From Tetrahymena elliotti 4EA (taxonomy: Eukaryota; Ciliophora; Oligohymenophorea; Hymenostomatida; Tetrahymenidae), in the NCBI GenBank assembly GCA_000231825.2, contig JH720345.1:186001-250000 (forward strand): a stretch of DNA of 64,000 nt, given 5' to 3'. The position numbers and the translations under genes were made by a program. Below are positions 55,201 to 64,000 of the stretch, piece by piece. The notes under the pieces were generated by a model, which was given only the letters and a program-made list of their open reading frames with translations, was not told where the DNA came from and ran no database searches. Within the stretch, counting starts at the first letter, position 1, and every line of letters begins with the position of its first letter.

Positions 55201-58200
55201 GTATCATGATTTCCTTTCTTAAACGTTATCTATCTACTAGATTAATATCTTTTAGGAGAATGACCATGTGAAAATACCTTATTTAAAGAAATATTCTGTA
55301 TACCAAAATACTCATCTATTTCCTCCATAGTAAAGCTAAAATTTCCGAATTCTTGAAACTATTTTTGCATTTCATATTTAATCTACCCTTTCTAAAAATC
55401 TTACAAATTCAATTCAAAAAATGAGTTTATACTAATCTAGCAGTATTAAAGTGACTCTTCTTAGAAAAATTAAATAAATACTTAGCATTAAAATAAAGAA
55501 TTGTTGTATGTACTAAATTCTTACTTTTTGATACTATTAATTAAAAATCTTTTGTAATCCTAAATGTTTCCATCATTTTAATTATTTAAATCCTCATTTT
55601 AGTTTTTTATTAATAGTTACCTAGAATCAAAAGGGAAAAACCCTATCATTTCAAATGTTTAAGATTTGAAATGTTCTTGTTTTTAATCTTTATTTTTAAA
55701 ACTTTCGATTAAGAAAGGGAGTAAAGGAAATATTTTTGAAGCTTTGATTTTAAAATAATCTGATTGATTTTCAAAGTAAAATATTGTCTGAAACAGCTGT
55801 TAGAAAATGCTTAATGTAAATCCATCTACCCTCAAGCTGAATTCTTTGCTTGATAAATCTAAAACAATGTGGTTTTAGTTGTAGCTTTTATTTAAAGTAA
55901 TCAGTCCACTTATACCAATATCTTCAATTCCAAAATGAGATACTTAAAGTTACAAATCTACAGGAACTAATAATTCTAATTATTAAATTTTTAAATACTT
56001 TAATAAGCAGTTTTTATGAAAATATATTTTTTTAAAGTTCTTTCAAATTTTAATTTTTAATTCGGTTAAGAATTTAAAAAATCTTAAAATGTTAAACTGA
56101 GAAATTTAATTTTTTTTAAGATAAATAAAAAAGATTTGTACATTATTTTGTTTTTGCAATTAAAGGATTGATTCTACTGTTTAGAGTTTTTTAAATAGAG
56201 CCTCTATTTATCATATTTTCAATTAGCATATTATGGGACTTTCCTAAGTTAGATGGCATTAGTACTTAACAATTTTAGTTTAAGACTTCTTCTTTAGTAT
56301 AGCCAAAAATTTATTCAATGTTATTTGAAATCTTTTTGATCTAACCTAGATTTTCTTTTTTAATTGATACAAAAACAACTACTGATTTTTGCGAATAGAG
56401 TTAACTCTTCTATGAGGTTTCTAAGTATTGAAATCTTAGAGGTAAATGTTAAGTATTAGTGTTTTTTTAAAAGTGTAACCTAATAGTATATGAAAAAAAA
56501 TAATATTTTTTAGTATTTTTAATTAAAAGTTACTTTTATCCTCTGAAGCTAAGAGCGACTTGAAACGTTTGCATGAGAAGCAATAAAAGATAATTAGATT
56601 TATTTTAGAAATACAATTTTTCAAAATCAATAAGAATATCATCCCTTTCAGCCGTAAGCTAATTTCCAAATTACTCTAGAGTAACAAGATCAATGAAATC
56701 TGCCGATAAAATTTTGATAAATTCATTTTTCTTTTAGAGAAGTTAAATCAATTTAAAATAGGTGCTTTAAATTTATTCTTCAAATTCTATTACTTCATTT
56801 ATTTTTATTTTGTTATCATTGTTTAAAATGCGTGATTAGACATATGAAAATGTGCTTTTGAAATCCAAAGACAAACTCTAACTTCTAAGATTCATTTAGT
56901 CTATTATTTTTCTAAAAGTAAATAACTTATTTTGCATATTTTCATAAAGATAAAAAAGGTAGCAAGAATTCAGTTCCTCTTAGAAATGCTTACTAAACTG
57001 AAAATAATTTTCATACAAACTCAAGACATAACTATGCTAAAATTATAATCTTAACTCGTTTCCCACAAAATATTATTGAAATAGATTAGACTAGTTTAGC
57101 TAATTTTAAATAAAATGAAGTCAAATATTTCTTTGAAATTAATTGAAAAATTTTAGATTACTTTTTACAATTATAATTTTCATTCTTTTTTTCATAAAAA
57201 TTATTAAATGAAAATTTGTTAGATACAAATTAATATTACTGGAGCAAAATTAAAAATAATTAATTACCTCATGTATTTTCTAACAGAAACAATAAGGGCG
57301 TTTATTGCATTTTTAGACATGCTTAATAACCAAGTCTTCTAAGAATTGTTGCTAGTAACCTTTCAAATAATCCTTTGAGGAAAAAAGTAAACTTTAATAA
57401 GAAACACTTCTGATATGAATATCTACAAAATAAGGCTTTAAATTTTAGTAGAACGATTTATCATAAGTATCATTACCTATAAACATTGAATTAATATAAT
57501 TTATCCTATAATTATAAACAATCTCTCCTATTTTATAGAATGGGATTGTAGCTATTAAAGTAGTTATAGTAAACTCACTCCACTCAAAACCATACGAAAT
57601 AAGTAAAAAAAAAAGCCACAATAAGTTTACAAAATTTAATTTAATTGAAAGTGAAGATATTTTAGAGTCAAGAAAAGGAAGATACTGTATTTCTTCTATT
57701 AAATTGAGAAGAGAAGATACTACTAGAGAAACAATTGAAACTGTATTTTATTCAATACTTCTTAGAACTATTGACGTGTAGATTAAAAAGACTATGAGTA
57801 TTTACAAATTTGAGTTTTTTCTTGCCAGACAATCTTCAACATGAAAGTGATATTTACTTCCATTTTTAATAGAAAATAAGCCTATTTAATATAAATTATT
57901 TTTAATAGGATAAATTTGGAGATATGTCTTTACAAATAATAATTTGAACAAGAAATTAAAATTAGTCTATTTACTAAATTTTTCAAGCTTATTTGATGAA
58001 TTTTAGAAAAAAGAAAAAGAAAATTTCTAATTTTTTGTCTTTAATTTTTTATGGTGAAGTGATTCTTCTTTTAATTAGATATTGATGACAAGATTATTTT
58101 TTAATCAGTAAATACATATTTTTTAAATTTAATCTAATTTGATTTGTAAATTAAAAAATTTCTTTTATTTATGTTTCAATATCAAATTATTTATTTTGGT

Positions 58201-58699
58201 AATAATAAACTAAATTTATAATAGTTTTACATATTAAAAAGGTCAAGGCAGAGCTAATATATCCAACAACACTGATTTATGTTTAAACAGAATAAAAGCA
58301 AAGAGGTATAAACAAAATATTCTTGAAATTTTGCAAAACTATGCTTAAGAATATTGATTTTTTATTTCTAAATTTTGTAAAACAAAACCTGAGATAATAA
58401 ATAATAGCAATTATAATAATTAAAGCGTTTATAGAAATACATACTATACAACTCGTCATATTATTTGCATATTCGTTTCGAAATATAGCTAACTATTTGA
58501 GGATAATAATGTTTGAATCTACTTCTTCCAGTCTTTTTAATACATCGACATCAATAACTATCAAGAATAAACTAAAATAATAGATAAATAGGCTTATTGC
58601 TGATAATATAAATCTTTGTTTATAACTCTTAAAAAGGCAGAAAGCGTTATCTATAAAAAATTGTTTTAAGTTAATGCTGTGAAATATAACTCTTAACAT
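52278..58699 (-). CDS. PAS-domain membrane protein, paralog D
   Basis: ATG 58699 (MLRVIFHSINLKQFFIDNAF), stop TGA 52278-52280. N-terminal TM block: RFILSAISLFIYYFSLFLIV, TSCIVCISINALIIIIAIIY, NILFIPLCFYSVQTQISVVG, and later ILIVFLIYTSIVLRSIEQN and NLLWLFFLLISYGFEWSEFT. Cys motif VIKHVQKCNKRPYCFCQK near 57300. Helical region KLIQLLQKKNEFIKILSADF. PAS domain about 56440-56150: SVVVFVSIKKENLGQIKKIS, IFGYTKEEVLNQN, VLMPSNLGKSHNMLIENMIN, the best-preserved signature of the four. A PAS-adjacent beta-rich region (FGIEDIGISGLITLN) and a long Ser/Asn/Gln linker (55400-54400) follow. C-terminal module: a loop with RNFSYISWAQDARVTLTRTF, TM IIISVITGVLLILSYNSYIY, KKTQILKLLSTLDPLKLHEM, TM VYFLSFGIFILILIYPITNL, an extracellular loop and a last TM. 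It ends IEAKCLYENHYVLNHFK. Confidence 0.83.
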
Positions 58700-60019
58700 T
58701 TTACCTTATTCTTTTACTTTTTTATTTTTTAATTAATTTAAAAACAATTATCATAAATTCAGCTAATTGATCTTAAAATTCTTGATTAAATTTTGAGGTA
58801 CTGAAGCATCTAAGCATATGTTTTTAATTTTGAGCTTAAATATATTATTTACTTGTAGCTAAAATTTTAAACAAATTATTAACAAATATATTCTTGTTTT
58901 AGCATTAAAAATGAAGCTTTGATTTCAAATATTAGATGCTAAATTTAAATTTAAAACTAATAAAAGCTACTAATAAATCGATAAATAGAGTAGCATAAAT
59001 AAAAGTAAGAAATTAATTGTATCTCGTAAAATATTATTAGGGAAATTCCAAATCTAAAGAGTTTGTAATTTTTTCTAATACATTTAATGTGCTTGTATTA
59101 GTGATAAAGCATGATTTTTTTAGATTATTTTTGGTAATTTTTAGCAAATAATTCAAATACAAATTTTTAGAAAATTTTTTATGAAATTTTGGGTCTATCA
59201 TAAAATGTAAATCTTTTATGGAGACTATAAATTTTGTTAATTAAATTACACCATATTGAAGATAAAAATAGATATAACTGATTGTTTGTCCTTTTTTTAA
59301 ATGTTTTACAATGTATTTACATATCTCCAAAAGAAAAAATAATAGCAGTCAAAAAATAAATAATTTACTTTCTACTTAGAAACTACTCTTGTTGATTTAC
59401 ACAAATATTATGCGTTTTTTTTTTCTTTATTAAATTAAAGTTTACCCAAAAAAATTAATAAATTTGTATTTTATGTAGTGTGTTTATTGTGTTTTAAAGA
59501 AATACGAATTTAAATATGCTTTTCATTTTTAATTGATAAAAACTTTAATAAAATCTATCTAAAATGATCTCAAAATGGATTAAAATATTTTACAAATGAC
59601 ATCATTTTTATTTAGATTAATTATTTTCCAATAAAATATACATTCTTCTTCAATTTATAAAAATCTGTTTGATATTTTTTTCATAAAATTTTCTGATTTT
59701 AGAGTATTGATCTAATTCAAAAATATCCTGTTTTAAGTGTAAATTTCAAAAAGTTATGATTAAAAAGTACTTATGGTTCTTATAAATTCTAATTAAATAG
59801 ATGTCCTAATTTTTAAGCATACACTATTTTGATAAATTTATTTTAGGTTTTTAAAAATTCTTGACTTCAATTAAATCAAGCAGTCATATCTTATCAAATT
59901 TGTGGAGTTTACATCTTTATATTATTGACTCTATTAAAGATAATAATCAAATTTATTTAATCATTTGATATAGTTTATTTCAAAAGAATAGCTTAGAAAA
60001 TTTACTTTTACTAACAAAA
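58700..60019. other. Intergenic between divergent genes, no gene seen
   Basis: 1.3 kb between the minus-strand PAS paralog D and the plus-strand YhhN/TMEM86 gene, so it should contain both promoters. The sequence is low-complexity AT. I find no coding block, tRNA or repeat that I can support. Confidence 0.55.
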
Positions 60020-60832
60020 ATGTCCAAAGTATAATCAAAAGAAAACTTAATTAAAAAAAATTAAATCGTTTCACCAGAACCATAAACTCAGAAAAAATAG
60101 ATTAGCAGTAGTACTACTGCCAAGATATTTGCTCACACCTTGATTATTATTTTTATGCTCCTTTAATGGGCTGGAATATTACTTCGTTTGCCAAAAGAAT
60201 ATAATTATGTGACAAAACCTTCAGTTGTCTTGATTATGTTTATTTATACTCTTTTCTAACCACACCATGGAGCTAAAGCTTTTAAATAATTCATGGCTAT
60301 AGGATTTATTTTCTCAGCTCTTGGGGATGTATTCTTGATGTTTGAAGGAAATTCATTCTTTTTTTATGGATTAGGAAGCTTTGCCACAGCTCATATTGCT
60401 TTTTTGGTGGGCTTTTTAGAAAATTCCTCATTTGACACTAACTAATTTGTTAACTTTTCAGTTCCTATTGCAGTCTCTCTTTTTGGTTATGGGTACTACA
60501 TGTACATATTTTTAGTCTCTTAAACAGGATTTCCTGAAAAGTTTAAAACTCCTGTATTAGTTTATGTAATTCTCATTTCAGTAATGTGTTTTTCTTCTTC
60601 AATGAGAGATAAGACTTCCAGCAAAAGTTATTATTTAGGATTTATAGGAGCTCTCTTTTTTGTTTGCTCTGATAGCATTCTCTCTCTTAACATGTTTGTT
60701 CCAGGTTTTAAGAAACCAATCCTATAATTTGCAGTCATGTTCACTTATTATGTAGCTGAATATTCAATATTTATAGCTTCTCTTTTTCACTACGAGTACA
60801 CCAAAAATCGTGATAACCTTAAAAAAGATTGA
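60020..60832 (+). CDS. YhhN/TMEM86-family membrane protein (lysoplasmalogenase family)
   Basis: Intronless, 270 residues. Family members TMEM86A/B hydrolyse the vinyl-ether bond of lysoplasmalogens in membranes; activity here is inferred from family only. A polar, Gln/Ser-rich N terminus (MSKVQSKENLIKKNQIVSPE) of about 38 residues precedes about eight TM segments. Family landmarks: PSVVLIMFIYTLF, FSALGDVFLMFE (GD in the conserved S/A-LGD motif), YGLGSFATAHIAFLVGFL (the conserved G..F...H..Y/F motif), VMCFSSSM and GALFFVCSDSILSLNMF (the F.SD..L...F signature), then MFTYYVAEYSIFIASL (T/YY.aQ-type last TM, with E in place of the usual Q). The C terminus is lysine-rich. Start chosen as the first ATG in frame; TGA at 60830-60832. 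Internal TAA/TAG codons fall in the N-terminal tail and TM loops and read as Gln. Confidence 0.92.
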
Positions 60833-62497
60833 ATAAAATAAAATTATTTTTATTCTATTTTTGCTTATATATATATTTGTTAGATTAAACAAACTCAAAA
60901 TATATTTTAGAAAAAATTGAAAATGTAATATTATGTTTTTCTTTCAAAACATTAAAGTTCTTTACTTTCCTCATTGTAAAAACAATTTAGATATTCATTT
61001 TAAATTAAAAAATATTCAAAAAAATTAGGAAAAACAAAAAAATTGATAATTAATTAATAAATAACAAATTTTATAAATCAAAAAAGAAAAAATACAAAAA
61101 AGAAATTTAATTTCTAAAAGCATTAAAAAATAGAGAGGGCTATTTATTTATTCATGAAGAAAAAAATAAATAAATAAATTCATCTAGCCTAATCTATTTT
61201 TAATTAAAACGCTTCAAAACCATTAAGCTCATAAAACATATAGTTGAGTACAATTCCCTCCATCACTAAGTTTTTGATTCTCGAAATAATTGGGCATGAT
61301 AAATAATATCATAGATTAATCGAAGTTTTTAAAGAATTTATATTAATGTGATGGAAGAAAAAGTATCAATAGATGAAAAGCTTAAATCTTCTTTTTCCTA
61401 TTGTAAATCTTTATTAATATATATAATTAGTATTTTTTAAGATTAGAGAGATGATGAAGATAAGTATTTGATTGAGATATATCTATTGAGATGATTGGAA
61501 TGCTATCTACAATTTTTAAATTATTAAATAAAAAGAAAGAAGGAAAAAAGAAAATTAATAAATTCAGATCAGAATTAATTAAAGAAAAAATAATCAATAA
61601 AAAAATAAAAATAAAATTTAAATCTAAAAAAATATAAAATAAAAATAAAAGAAATGCTAGAATTTAAAATTTACACTACTTTTCAAACACATTTTTAATA
61701 ATCTTAATTGATATAATATATAAAACAATTAAATTTTTTAAGAGAAGTTTGCATTTTTTGTTAAAAATAATATGAATTAGCAATAACTCAAATTCAATGT
61801 CTACTAAAATATTTAACAAAATACTATACTAATTGTTAAAACTTTTTAAACTCAAGTAAACAAGAATAATACTAGAATTTCATCAAAAAGATATTTTAAT
61901 TAAAATATTACAAAATATCTTATATTAGTATTGAACTTAAATCAGTTTTAGTTTGTAGATTTTTTAAAATATTTTTTGTTTTATTTCTTCCTTTCTCCAT
62001 TTGACATTTGAGGTATCAAAATTATTTTTGCGAGTTAAATTATAAAAAATGTAAGCTTTTTAATGAAAAAAAACTATTTTAATGTTTATGGACTTTTAAA
62101 ATATTTAAATTTAAAGATTTTTTCAGAAGAAATAAATTATCTAATGAAACTCAGAAGAAAAAAAAATTAAGTGAATCTCTCTAAAAATTGAAAAAAAGAA
62201 GATAATATTATTAAAAATTTTGAATATTAATATGTAATTGTTTATCTAGAATTTACGGATTTAAAAACGTAAAAATAAAAAATATTAATCAGTAGTAGAT
62301 CAGAATAGATCAAAATAAATCTGAAATATTTAATTAAAAAGAAAGAAAATTTTGACAAATAATAAAGCAAAAGATTTTGAATATTGACGTTTAAAATACA
62401 AACATAACTATCTATAAAAATTTATTTGGTCATTTATTTTTCTTTCATAATTTCATTTATTTTTAGAGCCAACTTGTTGTTTCTTTTTTTAAATTAA
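60833..62497. other. Intergenic between convergent genes, 1.7 kb
   Basis: Low-complexity AT spacer between the 3' ends of the YhhN and flavoenzyme genes. The only richer stretch is about 61200-61330, open in two minus-strand frames (one reads MEGIVLNYMFYELNGFEAFQ from 61263, stopping at 61180). No further exons can be attached, so I do not call a gene. Confidence 0.5.
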
Positions 62498-63796
62498 TCA
62501 CAACTTTGGAGTAGGACTTTAGAAATATTTTGAAAATGGATTATATGCTAAATCTTGCTTGATGAATAAATCACTCCATTATACATTTTAGTTTTAAAAG
62601 CGGTTTATTCTAAACATACTGTATTTATCTTCATGTCTACCATCTTTAATCATTCTAGCAGCTAGTCTACCAACACCACCACTATATTTAAATCCGTGAG
62701 CACTACAAGGGCTCAAGAATAATATATTTTTGTCATTAGGATCAAAATCAATAATGAAATTTTCATCAGGAGTCATAGTAACAAAGCACTCCTTCTCATC
62801 AACAACTGGTTATCTTCCAATATTAGGCAAGAATTCTTTCATCATATGGACGATTCTCTCTTTTTCTTGAGGTTCTACTGCTCTAATAGGTCTATCAGCA
62901 CTTTGAGTGATGTTATTATGTTGGTTAGGGGAGAATCCTACTTTAATTCCTGAGCCTTGGTAGTTAGGGAATCCATAAACATAGTAAAGAGGATTTCTAT
63001 CTACCTCATACATAAAAATAGGGCAATGATCTAAATCCATATTCACATTTTCTGGTACCTTGAACCAAAATAATTAAATCTTACGAATCTCAAGGGGGGC
63101 ATTAATGATTTAGGTATTCCACATACCACAAGAAAAGACTATCTTTTTTGTTCTGAAAATTCCACAATCAGTTACAACTTCATAAACAGTATCTTGTACA
63201 GTTCTAACACCAGGATCTTATTTAGCAGGAGGAACTACAGAGTGGGATATGTAACGAGTACCTGTTTGGACACGACCACCATAACGTTTAACTCCCTATT
63301 CAACAAATGACTAAATGCAATTTTCTGGGAATAACACTCCTGCCTCTTGATCATAGACACCTACTATATCATCTTTACCTTATAGGTCAAATTAAGGGTT
63401 CAATTCTCTGATCTATTTGGAATTTAATATTTTTATGGGCAGATTCTTAGCTTTTGCTACATGTAAACATGATTTTACAAGATCAGAGTCTGGCTTACCC
63501 ATAAAAAGACCTCCTGTTTGCTTGAAAATGGGGCGATTAGAAATCTTTGAAAGCTCATCAAATGCTTCATAGGCTTCAGTAACTAAGTCTACATAAATTG
63601 GATGCTCAAATACCATTTTTCTGGTGATTCTTGTATCGCCATGTGAGCTGCCTTGTGTATGAGCTAATTCAAAACGTTCTAAACCTAAGACCTTCAAACC
63701 TTGTTTAGCTAAATGGTAGAAAGTTGCTGAGCCATGAGCTCCAAGGCCAACTACAATGACATCATATAATTAGTTGCTATTTTATGGAGTGTTCAT
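62498..63796 (-). CDS. FAD-dependent amine oxidase of the monomeric sarcosine oxidase / MTOX / PIPOX family
   Basis: Intronless, 432 residues, the usual length for the family (about 370-390) plus a short tail. It oxidatively demethylates sarcosine or a related N-methyl or cyclic amino acid; exact substrate not predictable. ATG 63796, then the Rossmann dinucleotide motif DVIVVGLGAHGSATFYHLAK and acidic LGLERF. Family motifs: HTQGSSHGDTRITRK, QTGGLFMG, YVYGFPNYQGSGIKVGF, ECFVTMTPDENFIIDFDP (its Cys aligns with the covalent-flavin Cys of bacterial MSOX, CxxTxTPDExFIID) and SAHGFKYSGGVG. After RINRF two TAA codons are read as Gln and the frame continues through DLAYNPFSKYFQ to the end SPTPKL, stop TGA 62498-62500. 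The C-terminal PKL resembles a PTS1 signal, as in peroxisomal PIPOX, so peroxisomal location is plausible. Confidence 0.93.
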
Positions 63797-64000
63797 CTTA
63801 TTTGTTTTAAACTAAGCGATTTCCTTCTTTTTTTTTAATTTTTTTAGGCTTTTTTGTAAATTTTTGATTATTTTTTTTAATTAAAGTTGATAACAATTTG
63901 ATGAAAGAGATACCAATTATAAATAGGTTATTATGAAAGATTTAGGTTTTTAAATAATTATTCAATATTTTTCTTTTATTGGGTATTTTTAAAATAACTA
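63797..64000. other. Upstream region of the flavoenzyme gene
   Basis: AT-rich 5' flank to the end of the window; T-runs just upstream of the start on the + strand. No other feature. Confidence 0.5.

Noticed and set aside
61350..61460. + strand start MEEKVSIDEKLKSSFSY with a possible donor
   Set aside because: The only acceptor nearby leads straight into a TGA and no further exon is found.

Overview
This is AT-rich nuclear DNA of an oligohymenophorean ciliate, most likely the macronuclear genome of Tetrahymena or a close relative (for example Ichthyophthirius). Three lines of evidence support this. Conserved proteins read through only if TAA and TAG are glutamine and TGA is the sole stop. Introns are AT-rich, mostly 45-140 nt, with GT..AG ends, longer than the tiny introns of Paramecium. 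Four tandem tRNA genes carry anticodon TTA, which reads UAA as glutamine. All models below use that code; splice sites were placed by eye from GT/AG and frame, so internal exon borders are approximate unless given.

Layout. 1-1178 (+): 3' part of a katanin-like AAA ATPase (KATNAL2 type). 1737-2516 and 3575-4259 (+): two paralogous four-TM proteins. 4934-7196 (-): WD40-repeat protein. 7777-7849 (-): tRNA-Val(AAC). 8024-10598 (-): leucine-rich-repeat protein. 10875-21719 (-): one giant secreted/membrane protein (signal peptide, Cys-rich repeats, beta-propeller-like and GGA[I]-type beta-helix regions, C-terminal multi-TM part). 22087-25852 (-): divergent tubulin-tyrosine-ligase-like protein. 27179-31960 (-): full ABCC-type ABC transporter. 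32650-33417 (-): four identical tRNA-Gln(UUA) genes.

33638-58699 (-) is the most distinctive part: four tandem paralogs of a large polytopic PAS-domain membrane protein. Three are full length (about 6-6.5 kb) and one is N-terminally truncated. Full copies have an N-terminal multi-TM block, a Cys motif C-x-[KR]-R-P-[FY]-C-[FY]-C, a PAS domain with an LMP...SH signature, a Ser/Asn/Gln-rich linker and a C-terminal TM-loop-TM sensor-like module. The architecture recalls Dictyostelium tiny macrocysts TmcB/TmcC-type proteins; the function in ciliates is not established.

60020-60832 (+): intronless YhhN/TMEM86 protein. 62498-63796 (-): intronless sarcosine-oxidase-type flavoenzyme ending in a PTS1-like PKL.

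The genes do not form one pathway. The local themes are cell-surface sensing (PAS array, giant beta-helix protein, tetraspan pair), microtubule biology (katanin-like, TTLL-like), lipid/amine metabolism and the translation machinery of the variant code. I saw no mobile element, CRISPR array or prokaryotic-type operon.
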